64,000 bases of DNA from Cytospora piceicola (taxonomy: Eukaryota > Ascomycota > Sordariomycetes > Diaporthales > Cytosporaceae). Under the pieces are notes generated by a model. The model was not told where the DNA came from. It did no database searches and saw nothing but the letters and a program-made list of their open reading frames with translations. Positions 1-13,899 of the stretch are shown in pieces (within the stretch, counting starts at the first letter, position 1; each line of letters opens with the position of its first letter). A program made the position numbers and the translations under genes. The stretch covers positions 62,001 to 126,000 of the forward strand of contig JALQBC010000057.1 in the NCBI GenBank assembly GCA_023375675.1, in the 5' to 3' direction.

Positions 1-1841
1 TTCTATAAAAACGATATTCGATTCGCTATATACGGCGTATTAATAAAAAAACCGGAAAAGCTACTTATAATAAAACGGTATAATAAAGCGACTAGTTTTA
101 TTTAACCTTAAGATATATATAATATATTATATAAGTCGTTTAAATCTTATATATTAACGATAAATATAAAGTATATTACTTTTATAAGGTATAAAACGAT
201 TTCTTCTTATAGTAATATACGAATATACTAATCTTATAAATTTACCGAATTAACGATATTATTTAGTATTACTATAAAACAGATAAAAGAAATTTAAAAG
301 ATTACGTTATTTTTACATTAGATAAAGAATATTACTCTTTAAACTATATAAGAATAAAGTTTACTATTAAAAACTATCTTCTAAATATCTGTTATATTTA
401 TTTTTAATATAAATATATAAAGTAGTATAGAATAATAGGAATTCGAGGTAGATAAAGATCAGAGAAAAACTAACTTTAAACTTCGAAATAGTTATTAAAA
501 AGCGTTTAAAAAAGAACGTTTTAAAAGGAAAACTCGAAAGAAGAAATAATACCTTCTTAAGAAATATACAAAGTAACGCTTTTTAAAAAGAAATAAAACC
601 GAGCTAAAAGATTAGTATAACAGGTAACAGAATAAGTAAAAAATAAGTTAAACTATTAAAAATAAAGCTATTTAATAGTAAAAGACTAAAACAGTTCTTT
701 AACGTAATAAAAGTTTATAACTATAACTACCTATAACTAAAAATATAAATCGGTAGAATTAAACTATATATACTTTTAGATAGTAGTGTTTAAAAGGACT
801 TTATATCTTAAATATTAACTAGCTTATTATAAAAAAAAACTATATTAACTAAGAACGATCGAAAAGACTAATATTACTTATAATAACAGATAAATTAATA
901 ATAAGACTAATTATTTTCTTATTACTATTTAATAATATTATAAGACTTTTAGCTTTAATATTATAGACCTTTTAAATTATAACGTAATACTAAGTATTAT
1001 ATAGCTTAAAAAGTATAACTTACGTATTAATTAAATTACTAGTTAAATTAATTAAGTAAGCCGTACTTTAGTTAAAAGCATAATTAATAATATTAAGAAA
1101 AAGAGTTTAATCTTTAAAGATAGCTTAAGTAAATAGCATTTAAATATACTTAATAATACTTTTAAAAGAGTTTAAAGAATTATTTAAACTTTAAAAGTTA
1201 TATTAAAAAAAGACATCTTAAAAAAGAATTATATTATTAAAGAAGTATAAATAAAGCTTTTAAATAAATTAAATATTATATAACTATACTTAGTATTATT
1301 ATAATAAGCTAAAGAAATAATTAGAAACGTTAATATAACTAAAAGAAAATAATAGTTAATAGCTATAACTTAAGTAATTTAAAATATCGAAGGATATAAG
1401 TATAAAGTACGAATATAGTAAAAAGCTAGGCTATTAGTAATAAGAATAATTATAGTAACTAGATAAGGGACTACTTTACGTTAAAAACAACGGTACGAGT
1501 ATAAGGAAATAGTTAAATAAATATAAAAGCTATTCCGACGATTTATAAGCTACTTATAAAAAGCTAAAAAAGTAAAGAAAAAAACTAAAAACTATATTTT
1601 AAAAGAATATAAGAAATATATTAAACTATTTTTAAAAGTTTTAAATATTAAATTATTTAAATATACTTAATAAAATTATAAAATACCTTTAAAAGAAGGA
1701 ATATAACTAAAGTTCTAATAAATCTATAAGTTAAATAAAAACTAACTAAAGGTATTCCGAGAATATTTAAATAAAAACTTAGCGAAAGGTTATATATAAC
1801 AATCGATATTACCGGTAGGATATTCGATTCTATTCGTTTTA

Positions 1842-2200
1842 AAGAAAAACGGAAAGTTAAGACTATACGTTAACTATTAATAGTTTAATAAAATTATTAT
1901 TAAAAATAAATACCTTTTACCTTTAATCGAAGAACTTAGAAATAAACTATATAAAGTAAAACTCTTTATAGCTTTAAATTTAAAAAAAGCTAATAATATA
2001 ATTAAAAGAAAAAAAGAAAAATAATAAATAGCGTTTAAAATACGTTATAGATATTATAAATACTTAGTAATACTATTCGGGCTTATTAACGCTTTAGCTA
2101 TATTTTAAGCTATAATTAACTATATATTATAAAAATATTTAAATATTACCGTTGTTATATACTTTAATAATATTCTTATTTATTTTAAAAACGAAAGTAA
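1842..2200 (+). pseudogene. reverse transcriptase remnant of element C
   Basis: Translation with stops gives KKNGKLRLYVNYxxFNK at about 1842-1890 and VVIYFNNILIYF at about 2151-2186. These match the Ty3/gypsy RT blocks KKxGxLRxxVDYRxLN and xxxYxDDILI. The two catalytic aspartates read as asparagine (codons at 2166-2171), the G-to-A result expected from RIP. Tryptophan and glutamine positions are stops. Family assignment is firm; the protein is dead. Confidence 0.9.
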
Positions 2201-3156
2201 ATATAAAAAGTATATATATTAAGTATTAAAAGTATTATTAGATATAAAACTAATAGTAAAATTAAAAAAGAGTTTCTTTTATATTAAGAAAGTAAACTTT
2301 CTCGGATATATTATCTTATTAAAAGAAATCCGGATATAAAACTTGAAAATCGTAATAGTAAAAAACTAACTTAAACTAATAAACCTTAGAAAAATTAAAG
2401 GCTTTTTAAAATTTATAAACTTTTACTAATTATTTATTAAAAACTATAGAAAATATATAATACTTTTTATTAATCTTATAAAGAAAAACGTATTATTTAA
2501 TTAAACTATAAAAATATAAAAAGTATTCGATAAACTTAAAGATATAATTATATTAAAACTAGTTTTAATAAAAGTAAATCTTTAAAAGTTATATAAAGTT
2601 AAGATAAACTCTTTAAACTTTATATTTAGAAAATAACTTAAATAGTAAAATAAAAATAGTAAACTATACTTAATAACGTTTATTTTAAAAAAACTTAATA
2701 AACCCGAACTTTAATATTAAATATACGATAAAGAACTTATAGTAATTATCGAAGTATTTAAAAAATAAGAATCTTATTTAATAAACGTAAAATATTAAGT
2801 AAAGGTTTACTTAAACTATAAAAAGCTAATAACGTTTATAACTATTAAGGTTCTTAATAAACGATAAATATAATAGGTAAAATTTACATCTTAATTCGAT
2901 ATAAGAATCTATTATTATAAAAAAGCAGATAGTAAAATAATAAACGTTTAAAATAAACGCCCGGATTACTAATAAAATATAGTATTAGAAATATAAAGTA
3001 TTTTTAAATAAGATAATAATAATACTTTTATTTAAAAACTATAATAGCTAAACGTTACTTTCTAGATCGACGTAGATTTAAAATAGGAAATAGAACTTAA
3101 GAAGTCTTAATAATAACTTATATTTAAAAAAAAAAAAAGATCTTTAAAAAAAAAAA

Positions 3157-3556
3157 GAGAACGGAGATTCGCACTACCAGTATAGAGATTCGCACTACTG
3201 CGATGTATAGTACCTGAATCAGAAAGCCCTATCGCTGCAGATTAATCTGATTAGCTAAACGAAGGCTGCCTTAGAGATAGTAACTGATTAAAGCGACTGA
3301 TTAAAGCGACTGATTGAATTAATTAAAGCGATTGATTTTAATTAAAGCGATTGATTTGAACTGATTGAATTGAACTAATTAAATTGAACTGATTGAATTA
3401 AACTGATTAAATTAAACTGATTGAATTACTAATTGAATTAAAGTGGTTAAGTTACTAGCTAATCAGATTAATCTGCAGCGACAAAGGCCTTTACTCGATG
3501 TACAGTACAAGGCAGCAGTGCGAATCTCTATACTAGCAGTACGAATCTCTGTTCTT
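3157..3556. mobile_element. short inverted-repeat element (MITE-like), copy 1, 400 bp
   Basis: Inverted termini of about 45 bp begin GAGAACGGAGATTCGCACT and contain the module GAGATTCGCACT twice at 21-bp spacing. Further inward both ends carry CAGATTAATCTG. The centre is an array of AATTAAAGCGACTGATT-like repeats with no coding capacity. It sits between the RNase H and integrase regions of element C. The flanking 8 bp are A-runs (7 of 8 identical), so the target duplication is uninformative. It keeps many CpA sites that the surrounding retrotransposon has lost, so it is younger than, or too short for, the RIP that struck its host. Confidence 0.9.
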
Positions 3557-3739
3557 AAAAACAATTTCTAAGTAAACAGACTTTACGTCTTAAAAAACCT
3601 ATAAAGTAAGCTTATTCGCCGAATATATAAAGCACTAGCTTATAAATACTAAAGAATCCCTTTAATAGTTAAAAAGATATAATAATACTATAAGTTCTTT
3701 AAAATACAATAATATATTATAATAATATTTAAAGAATAT

Positions 3740-4192
3740 AATATCTATAATAAAAGTAAACTAATATAATATAAGCTTTATAAAAAGCTAAAAGCTTTAC
3801 TAATTATAATAAAACTATAGAAATTAGTTATAATAAATTTTATTATTAAACTATTAAAGTCTAAAGAACTAATAACTAAAGTATTATATAATAATATTTT
3901 AGTTATTATAAATAGACTTATAAAATATACCTACTTTTTATCTTATTAAAAATCTTTAACTATAAAAGAATTAATATATACGTTTTTACGAAATATTATT
4001 AACTAATATAGATTACTAAAAGAACTTATTATAAACTATAATATTAAGTTTACTATTAACTTTTAATAAAGACTTATAAACAAATTAAAAGTAAGATATA
4101 AGTTTTTAATAGCTTTCTACTTATAAATAAATAGATAGATAAAACAGCTTAACTAAATTATTAAAATTTACTTTAAAAGTTATATTAACTAT
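3740..4192 (+). pseudogene. integrase remnant of element C, N-terminal part
   Basis: The frame reads as a degraded gypsy integrase: a zinc-binding tail (NIYNKSKL, from CxxCxRxK), then LVIINFIIKL, where the first catalytic Asp is Asn (codon at 3836-3838), then ELIINYNIKFT (second Asp region, codons from 4034), then a segment resembling QTDGQTERLNQ. It stops at 4192 where element A is inserted and continues in register after the duplicated ACTAT at 19250-19254. The undisturbed homologous region of element A (minus strand near 6.2-6.4 kb) confirms the join. Confidence 0.85.
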
Positions 4193-4649
4193 TATAATAA
4201 TTACGGTATAACCTTTATAAGGGTACTTATTATAACCGGTAAGGTTTATATTATTAGTAGAATGTGTATATAAAAGATAAATAATATTCTAAGCTTTATT
4301 TTTACGATAATTAAAAGGTAATAAAACCTATTATAAGAATAATACTTAGATTAATAACTAAAGACTAGCTATAAACTATTTAAAAGGCGGTACCCTTTTA
4401 TCTTTATATATCTAGCTTTTTAGTTATAAACTTAAGATATTTATAGTAAAAGTACTATAAGCTCTTTTTACTTACTATACTTATAGGTTAAGCATTATAA
4501 GTATTATAACTTTAACCTTAATAGGTTACCTTAGTTAAATAAAACTCCTTTATAAAGATTCTGTCTATTCCGATATACTAGCCTTACTTAAGTTATATAT
4601 AACTTCTTAACCGTATAACCCTTTAATACTTTAACTTTAAGTTATAATA
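4193..4649 (-). repeat. 3' LTR of element A
   Basis: 457 bp, matching 18793-19249 in the same orientation and 21146-21610 in inverse orientation. In element orientation the ends correspond to TG...CA, with RIP changes at the termini. Just inside (4650 onward, minus strand) is an A-rich run ending AAGGATAA, a plausible polypurine tract. Confidence 0.9.
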
Positions 4650-5609
4650 TTATCCTTTTTTTTTTATCGGTCTTTATCTTTAAAGACCTGTAAGTGATTT
4701 TTCTTTATCGGCTACGTATATTTATACCTTTTTAATTCGTTATACTTAATAGCGTTAAAAAACCTTATTTTAAAAAAACTATAAACCGTTTAATTCTTAC
4801 TACTAAAGTTTATAAAAACGGTTTCGAAATACCGCTTTATTTTTATTATCGTTTCTAATATATTTTTTATATTATAGATCCTGCTTATCCGAAGTATAGT
4901 AAATATATCGCCGGAGTCGTACTTATAATACGATTAGATTTTCTCTTACTACTTTTAGCTATATTTTATCGGAAACCGAACGAATCGAAACCGAAAAGGA
5001 AAAGGCTAAAAAGTAACTAACTGTCTTTACTATACGTATCGCTTATTTATCGAAACAGCGTTATTAGCTTTATAAACGTAGCGAGTAAATAGCGTATTAT
5101 AGTTTTAAGAGTTTTAATAAAATAGATCGTATAAAGGCCGAAAAGGCCTGTTAAGCTACTCCGGGTATAAGAAAACCTTATATTATTTTTAAAGTAGTTA
5201 GTAATAATTTTAATTAAAGTATAGTAAATCTAACTAATATTAAAATAAAGTTATTAGAATTTAAAATAAATACTAGTTTTAGCTCGGCGTTTAACTAAAA
5301 ATAGGTTATTTGTGTTTTTTACTAATACTGCTTTTTATTAGTAATTAACTCATTTAGCCTATCGGTTAGTCGCTATATTACTTTATTAGTCCGGTTGTTA
5401 ATAACTAGTTATAAATCTTTTATTTTATTAATAAAATTTTATTTAACCGATAGCGATTTTTCGTAACTAATATCGATCTTTCGTAACTAGTATTAATCCT
5501 TCTTATTAGTCGTATTAGTTATAACCGGTAGTACTTTAAGTTTATTATCTAGCCGTTTTAACTAGTTTAGTTATTAGTTTAACTAGTTTAGTTTTATTAT
5601 TAGTAGTCT

Positions 5610-5785
5610 TTTTATACTAGTTAATTAATACTTTATAGTATTTTAAGTTTTCTGTTAGTTTTTATATATTTTTTAACTAGTTATAACCTTTTTATTTAAT
5701 TAAGAATTCTGTTTTTTCGTTAGTTTATCGTTTATCTAATATTTATTTTATCTTATACTCTTATATTTCGTAGTCGAGTTTAACT
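5610..5785 (-). pseudogene. chromodomain remnant of element A
   Basis: The minus strand is collinear with the chromodomain of element C at 20090-20260. It decodes to an EYxVExIL...GTEFLxKWxxY...ENTWEPxENL-like series with stops at tryptophan positions. A C-terminal chromodomain is diagnostic of chromoviruses and in the family targets integration to heterochromatin. Confidence 0.75.
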
Positions 5786-7399
5786 TTTTCGTTAAACCTT
5801 ATATTCTTATATACTAGTTTAAGTAATAAAATATAAAAAACTAAGTATATCTTTATTTTTAAAAGTAATAAAAGTTTATAGTTAACGTTTAAAAGCTTTT
5901 TAATAATTTTAAATATTCTTAGTTTTTTAAAATTAAGTTTTTTGCTAAGTCTTTTTATTTTAATATTTCTATATAATAAATAGACTTTATCCTTTTCTTT
6001 TAAAGGTAATACTTCCGATTATCTTTGATTATAGTATTCTATTATCCGCTAACGAATAAATAAAAGTTCTTTTAAAATATATTTATATAATCTGTAAATC
6101 TCGTTAATACGTTTTAATACTTTTATATTATCCTTTCCGGGTAATAGTTCTTTATAAACTTTAAGGTTATACCTATAGTTAATATAGAATAGAAATATTC
6201 TTATTATACTTATATCCGCGTTATTATAAGCGATTTATACTAATAGTAACAGATTAACCTAATTATTTTATTTATAGTTAATATAATTCTTAAAGTAGGC
6301 TTTTACGATTTAGTTAAGCTATTTTATTTATTTATCTATTTATAAGTAAAAAGTTATTAAAAGTTTATATTTCGTTTTTAGCCTGCTTATAAGTTTTTAT
6401 TAAAAGTAAGAAGTAAACTTAGTATTATAGTTTATAATAAGTTCTTTTAGTAATTTATATTAGTTAATAATATTTTATAAAAATATATATACTAATTCTT
6501 TTATAATTAAAGATTTTTAATAAAGTAGAAAGTAAACGTATTTAATAAGCTTATTTATAGTAACTAAAATACTATTATATAGTACTTTAGTTATTAGTTT
6601 TTTAAACTTAAGTAGTTTAACGATAAAGTTTATAATAACTAATTTATATAGTCTTATTATAATTAGTAAAGCTTTTAGCTTTCTATAAAGCTTATATCGT
6701 ATTACTTTATTTTTATTATAGATATTATATTCTTTAAGCGTTATTATAACGTATTATTATATTTTAGGAAATTTAAAATATTATCGGATTTTTTTAACTA
6801 TTAAAGCGATTTTTTAGTATTTATAGGCTAGTACCTTATATATTCGGTAAATAAGCTTACTTTATAGGTTTTTTAAAACGTAAAGTTTATTTACTTAAAA
6901 GAGTATATCGTTTTTTTTAAAGGTTTTTCTTTTCTTTTAATATAAGCTGTTTTTAAGACTTTTTAAGTTTTATTTCTTATTTTAAATTTATATTAATTTA
7001 AAAGGTAGCGTTTAGCTATTTCGGTTTTTAAATAAAAGTGTTATTATTATTTTATTTAAAAATACTTTATATTTTTACTATAATATTTTATTAGTAATCC
7101 GGGTGTTTACTTTAAACGTTTACGATTTTATTATTTACTTTTTTATAATAGTAGATTTTTATATCGAACTAAGATATAAATTCTGCTTATTATACTTATT
7201 GTTTATTAAAAACTTTAATAGTTATAAATATTACTAAGTTTTTATAGTTTAAGTAAACTTTTACTTAATATTTCGCGTTTATTAAATAAGATTCCTATTT
7301 TTTAAATATTTCGATAATTACTATAAGTTTTTTATTATATATCTAGTATTAAAGTTCGGGTTTACTAAGTTTCTTTAAAAAGAATACTATTAAGTATAG

Positions 7400-8300
7400 C
7401 TTACTATTTGTATTTCGTTATCCGAGTTATCTTTTAAGTATAAAGTTTAAAAAGTTTATTTTAACTTTAAATAATTTTTAAGGATTTACTTTTATTAAAA
7501 CTAGTTCCGATATAACTATATTTTTAAGTTTATCGAATACCTTTTATATTTCTATAGTTTAATTAAATAATATATCTTTTTTTATAAGATTAGTAAAAGG
7601 TATTATATATTTATTATAGTTTTTAATAAATTATCGATAAAAGTTTATAAATTTTAAAAAGCTTTTAACTTTTTTAAAATTTATTAGTTTAAGTTAGTCT
7701 TTAACTATTATAATTTTAAAGTTTTATATTCGGATTTCTTTTAATAAAATAGTATACTTAAGAAAATCTACCTTTTTAATGTAAAAAAAACTCTTTTTTA
7801 ATTTTATTAATAGTTTTATATTTTATAATACCTTTAATACTTAAGAAATATACTCTTTATACTTATTTTTATTTTTAAAGTAAATAAAAATATCGTCGAA
7901 GTATATAACAACGATAATATTTAAATATTTTTATAATATATAGTTAATTATAGCTTAAAATATAGCTAAAACGTTAATAAGTTTAAATAGTATTATTAAA
8001 TATTTATAGTATTTATAGCGTGTTTTAAACGCTGTTTTCTATTCTTTTTTTTTATTTTAATTAGGTTATAAGCTTTTTTAAAGTTTAAAGCTATAAAGAT
8101 TTTTACTTTATATAGTCGGTTTTTAAGTTCTTCGATTAAAAGTAAAAGGTATTTATTTTTAATAGTAATTTCGTTAAGCTATCGGTAGTTAACGTATAGT
8201 TTTAATTTCCCGTTTTTCTTTAAAACGAATAAGATTAAATATCCTGCTAACGATATTAATCATTTTATATAATATTTCGTTAAGTTTTTATTTAAATACT
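7400..8300 (-). pseudogene. reverse transcriptase/RNase H remnant of element A
   Basis: Minus-strand translation gives FVLKKNGKLKLYVNYR at about 8230-8185 and a YFDDIFIYF block whose two Asp codons (7892-7897) are intact. This contrasts with FNN in element C. Other positions contain RIP stops, so the enzyme is not functional. Confidence 0.85.
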
Positions 8301-8959
8301 TCCGGAGTACTTTTAGTTAATTTTTATTTAACTTATAGATTTATTAAAACTTCGGCTATATTCTTTCTTTTAAAGGTATTTTATAATTTTATTAAGTATA
8401 TTTAAGTAGTCTAGTATCGAAAACTTTTAAGAACAGTTTAGTATACTTTTTATATTCTTTTAAAATATAGTCTTTAAGTTTTTTCCTTACCTTTTTAACC
8501 TTTTAAAGGTAGTTTATAAATCGTTTAAGTAGCTTTTATATTTATTTAACTATTTCCTTATATTTATACCGTCGTTTTTAATATAAAGTAGTCTCTTTTT
8601 ATATTATTATAATTGTTTTTATCGTTAGTAGTTTAGCTTCTTACTATATTTATACCTTATACTTATATTTTTTAATATTTTAAATTATTTAAATTATAGC
8701 CGTTATTTATCGTTTTCTTTTAGTTACGTTAACTCTTTTAATTATATCCTTATACTATTATAACGTTATTTAGTATAGTTATATAATATTCGATTTATTT
8801 AAAAGCTTTATCTATATTTCTTTAGTATTATAATCCTTTTTTAAAGTATCTTTCTTTATTATAATTTCTAAAACTTAAGTAGTTTTTTAAACTCTTTTAA
8901 AAGTATTATCGAGTATATTTAAACGTCGTTTTCTTAAGCTATTCTTAAAGACTAAACTC

Positions 8960-9161
8960 TTTTTCTCGATACTATTAATTATCCTTTTAATTAAAGCACG
9001 GTTCGCCTAATTAATCTAGCTAATAATCTAATTAATATATAGGTTATACTTTCTAAACTATATAATACTTAGTATTACGTCGTAGTTTAAAAGGTTTATA
9101 ATATTAAAGCTAAGAGTTTCATAGTATTATTAGATAGTAATAAAAAAGTAATTAGTCTCGT
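8960..9161 (-). pseudogene. protease region of element A, 3' side of the element B insertion
   Basis: The minus strand is collinear with 897-1060 of element C, a region just upstream of RT that corresponds to the retropepsin segment. It is interrupted at 9161 by element B and resumes at 16228 after the duplicated CTCGT. Confidence 0.7.
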
Positions 9162-9370
9162 TGTCACGATACACTAAAATGATAGAGGTAAAGCTGCAAT
9201 TCTGATATAGTATAAGCATTTTAGCTAAAGAGGAAGGGAAAGGCTTAAGCGTAGCTAAGGCTTTTCCTAAAGGTCTAAATACTAAGGTACGGCGAGGCCT
9301 AATAGGTTACCTGGTCTGTGCGCAGGCGTTAGGTTAGGTAACCTTTAGCCTTACGCGCCGTTCCGTTATA
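9162..9370 (-). repeat. 3' LTR of element B
   Basis: 209 bp, starting TGTCACGATACAC on the plus strand and ending CCGTTATA, where the partner has CCGTTACA. It pairs with 16014-16222. The visible differences are C/T or G/A transitions. The inner part is GC-rich for the region. Confidence 0.93.
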
Positions 9371-9382
9371 TTACCCCCTTTA
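9371..9382 (-). other. polypurine tract of element B
   Basis: Reads TAAAGGGGGTAA on the minus strand, directly abutting the 3' LTR. In LTR retrotransposons this purine run primes plus-strand DNA synthesis. Its position fixes the orientation of element B. Confidence 0.8.
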
Positions 9383-10199
9383 TAAAAAAAAAATAAGCAG
9401 TAAGCGAGTTAAACTGCTAGCCTTTAAAGTACGACTATTTTCTAAGTAAAGGTAAGGTACCTTCAGGATAAACTACTACGCTAAGGGCTTATAATCCTTA
9501 ACGACGGAGTATTTCTATAGTTATACTAACTAATCGTTAAGTAGCCTTATATAGTTACTTACTTTACTAATCGTATACTCTTATACGTCGCCGCCGTTAG
9601 TAACGTCGCCTTTATCGCTTTCCTTATCGCTTTACGTATACCCTTCCGTGTTTATAATAGTTTATTATCGTTAATATAATTACTATCGGCGATACCGGAT
9701 CTATAGGCTAACTCTTAGTCGTTTAAGCGTTTTAAAAGGCCTTTATATTCGAGGTATTAATTATAAAACTCTTTTAATTTTACAGGTACGTTCTTAAAGT
9801 TAGCTACGTTATAATACTTTAGGTTAAGGTCTTAACTACGTTACTAGACTTAGTATTAAAGTCTATTATATCGTATTTATAAAGACAGTATTTTATCTAC
9901 TTTTTATTTATCGGCTTTATTTACTTTATTTGCTAACGGTTACTTATATTCTTAGCTTAGTAACAGGTTATTAAGGTAAAGACGGAGACGGTTAATATAA
10001 AATATATTCGATATCTGTTATAAACTTAAAACTTTTAGCTTATATAAGTAACCTTTTATAATACAGATACGATACGCTTAGCAGGTAAGTAGTATATCGA
10101 GCTTTTCGTTAAAACGGTTTAATAACTATAGCTTTTTAATAATAAATACTTTATCTCTAACGCCGAAATTAGGCTTATAGCGGTGTTTATTCGTTTACG

Positions 10200-11000
10200 T
10201 TACTATATAGTCTTATATGCGTTTTAATATAGCTCGGGCCGTTTCGATATAGCCTTTTAAAGTATTTACTATTTATTAAGTATTAGTATAGGCTAGTCTC
10301 TCTCAGGCTATAAAGCCTTTTATATTTAATATATAAGCTTTTTAATTAAACTATAATAGTATTAGGTAGTTATAAGTAACTTTAAATAGTATTATACCTT
10401 TTAATATATTATAAGGAGTATTAGCTTAAACTGTATTTATTATAGGTAAGGCTTTAAGCTAGTTTTATTAATAATAGTTAGTATATATCTATAAACGCTA
10501 GTTTAACTATTTATAGTAGTTTTTAACTTATCCTGTTAATTAAAAGTGCTTAGCTATAGATAACTTTTAAATAAATTTTAAGATTTTCGATATTTTATTT
10601 ATAAAGTCTATAATAAACTAAAGACTTCTGTCGAAGCTAATAGTTTAAGGTAAATTATATACCCGGAAGAGACCGCGGTAATATATTTATACTATATCTT
10701 TAGCGGTAGCTATACGGTAGTATACGATAAACTATATCTTTTTTATTAGCTTATCGATAATATTAAATATATTATTATACCCGGACTTATTTATTAGTAT
10801 ATACTTAAAATCTATAACAATATAGTATTATTTCTGTAACGGTATAGGAAGTAGGTAAAGTAAACTAAAGGTTTTATCGTAAAACGCTTTTATCGAACGA
10901 TATAGGTAGTTACCGATATATACGTCGATATCCTTAGCTATTTCTAGCTATTAATATTTAATAGTAACTAATCGGCGGGTTTTATTATAACTTAGGTAGG
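10200..11000 (-). pseudogene. integrase remnant of element B
   Basis: Minus-strand translation shows a LPIPLQKxYYIVIDFK block (first catalytic Asp, codon at 10812-10810), then NKSGYNNIFNIIDKL, a YYRGLFRVYNLPxTISFDRSLxFI block (second catalytic region) and a later LKALPIINTV segment. These are the conserved blocks of a Ty3/gypsy integrase core. Several stops at Gln/Trp/Arg positions make it non-functional. Confidence 0.85.
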
Positions 11001-12149
11001 CTATAATAATACAGCTATATACCTTTTTAATAACTTTAATATAAAGGTTATTTTCGGCCGAGATAACTAATCGCCTTTTATAAAGTATATAATCCTGTAG
11101 GAATAACTAATAAAAAGCACTTTTATAAGCTTTCTAACGGTATATCTCTAAGCTTATATCTAACCGATTCGCCTTTAGCGTTACCTCGGCTAATAATACT
11201 TCCGATAAAGGTAATACCTTATTATTTTCTTTTAAAACGTATAGCTTACGTATTTTAAAGAAGTCAGAAATAAATAGCTTAATAGTAAAAACGGCTATAT
11301 CCGTTAAGTTATTATCTATATAACGGAAAATAGCTATTTCTTACTTAGCTTTTTATTTAGCTTTTAAGGTTTTTAGTTCTGTAGCTTTATATAATAAAGA
11401 ATTAGTAATTGTATTATTTAGTTTTAGTCGGTAGGTTATAATATAGTAGTATTATAAAAGGGTTTCGGCTTAGTTTATTTAATATTAGTTTAATAAACGT
11501 TTAATTATAAAGTACTCGAAGGCCTTATAGTTAGTAATAATAGTAAATAGTTAAAGCTTTTATTAACCGATTAGCTTAGTATATTATACCTTTAAGGCTC
11601 GAACTATAGCTATTAGCTTTTTATTATAAATTAAGTAGTTAAAAGCAGGCTTATATAAAGTCTTAAAGTAGAATATAATAAGGTATTAAACACCGTCGTC
11701 GGTAATCTAAGATAAAACGCCGGCTAATACGTTATTAGATACGTCTGTTTCGACTTTAGTTTCTTAGTCTATATAATAATATTATAATAAAAGTATATTA
11801 ATTAATATATCTTTAAAAGACTAAAAAGCGTTCTTTTTAGCTTTATTTTAAGTTTAAGCTGTATACTTATACGTTAATACTGTTAATAGCTTTATTAGTC
11901 GGCTATATTTAAAAACAAATTTTCGGTAGAAGTTATAAAACTTTAAAAAAGACTATACTTTCTTTATAATAGTCGAAGCCTTTTAGTTTCGGACTATTAA
12001 AATCTTCTCGGGATCTACTACTACTCCGTTAATACTAATAATAAAGCCTAAATACTTAGTCTTTATTATATAGAACTTATACTTTTTAAAGTCGGTATAT
12101 AGTCCGGCTATATAAAGCTTTTCGAATACTTATTAAATATATTTATAAT

Positions 12150-12560
12150 ATTCTTTTAATAAATTAAAGTAAATTAAGATATCGTCGATATATATATAAA
12201 TATACTCGTTAAGATATTCTTAAAGTTAATTATTAATAAATCTTTAAAATATAGCTAGCCTGTTAGTTAGGTTAAAAGATATTACTTTATACTTATATAA
12301 TCTATAGCGTACCCGGAAGGTTATTAATTCTTTGTTTTCTAGTCAAGCTATTCTAATCTTATAAAAGGTTTATTTAATATTAATTTTAGTAAAAATCTTT
12401 ATTTTTAAAATTTAAAACAGTATTTCTTCGATTAAAAAGAGTAGGTACTAATCTCGTTTAGTAATAGCGTTTAGTTTCCGATAGTTTATATAAAATTATA
12501 GCCTTTTATCGACTTTATAAGAGAAGAGTACCGGAGAAGCTTATAGGGCCGTGCTGCTTT
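12150..12560 (-). pseudogene. reverse transcriptase remnant of element B
   Basis: Minus-strand frames contain blocks equivalent to AFHRIRIA, PSGYAI (RTRYG-like) and YIYIDDILIYF. The YxDD aspartate codons at 12181-12186 are intact. The blocks fall in different frames or are broken by stops. Confidence 0.85.
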
Positions 12561-13899
12561 CGATAAACCTTTTTTTAAAGCTTTTAGTAATATACTTCTG
12601 ATATACTTCGAGCTCTTTTAACGATATCTTATATAATAAAGAATACTTTAGATTTTCGGGTTTAGTTTCTTTCTTTAGATAAATATAGTAATCGATATAC
12701 TAGTAAAAAGTTAACGTATCGGACTTATATTTACTTTAGCTATTAAGTAAATAGTAATATTTAGGCGGTATTATCTGTAATACTTTTTATCGGAGTTCCT
12801 TTTTATTATACAGTAAAATCTCTTTATACCGCTTTTCTCGTTTATTTATAATTAACTTCTCGATCTTATATAAGTTAATATAGCTAATTAGGTTTTCCGA
12901 TTAGCTAGCGGTCTTAATAAATAATAAAGTATTTACTATATATACGTCGATCCGGTATTTATACTATCTAATTCTATTTTTTTTTAAGATATAGGCTCTT
13001 TAGGTATCGTGCTATATTTTTAAAGGGTTTTTATAATAACGTAAGGGTAGAGATAATAAAAAGATTTATTTAAACTTATATATACCTAGTAGATCGGGCT
13101 TATATAGCTTACGGTCTATAGTCCTTAAACTCTCGTTTTATAATAAACGGGACTATATAGAACTATATACTAGTAAGCGTAATATAAATAGATGTTGTGT
13201 TTTAAGCGTTAGTAGTTAGATAAAGACTATTTCCGGTAACGCTTCCAGTATAGGCTAACTATCGTCTGTTATAATATATTTTAATTTCTTAATATATTAT
13301 TTAATTAATTATCGTATTATATAATAGCGTAAGTTTTTATCTTTTACCTCTTTTTATCTCTGTTAACGTTTATCGTCGCGGTTTATAGCCTGTTTTTATT
13401 AGCAGACTTTTTTATCTTATTTTAGATTACGTATTTAGTATATATTATTATCTATCGGTATATCTATAAAATTATAACTTAGTATTTACTTTTCAGGGTA
13501 ATAAAGGTATCGGCCGGTATAGTTAATTATAATATTATAATATTTAAATTATTTCCTATTAAAGATAATATTATATTTTATATTAAGTATAAGAAAGAAG
13601 AAACTTAACTCTGTCTTTTCGTATACTTATAGTATAATAACTAAGGCTACGTTTAATAGTTAAATAGATTTACTATTATACCCCTTTACTATCTATAGGT
13701 TAAATCCTGTAATCTATTAGAGTTAAAGTAATTTTTTTACTTATCGTATAAATTTTAAACCTATAAATATATATCCGCCCGCTCCTATATTAACTAAAGC
13801 TTTTATAGTTAAAAACAGTTTATTATTAACTATCGAATATAATATAGTAAAGGTATTACCTTTTAAATATCTTTAAAGTAAGTCGAATAGTAAATTATC

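Larger units (their letters stand above)
1..4192 (+). mobile_element. Ty3/gypsy chromovirus C, left part (5' truncated by window)
   Basis: RIP-degraded LTR retrotransposon read on the plus strand. Base 1 aligns with an internal gag-to-protease position of the related element A (near 17.13 kb on the minus strand), so the 5' LTR and start of gag lie outside the window. In order come the gag/protease region (to about 1.0 kb), reverse transcriptase (about 1.8-2.2 kb), RNase H (about 2.4-2.8 kb) and integrase (about 3.6-4.19 kb). The integrase is cut at 4192 by insertion of element A and resumes at 19255. The target sequence ACTAT is duplicated at 4188-4192 and 19250-19254. An inverted-repeat element interrupts it at 3157-3556. 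Frames are dense with TAA/TAG, so it is not functional. Confidence 0.9.
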
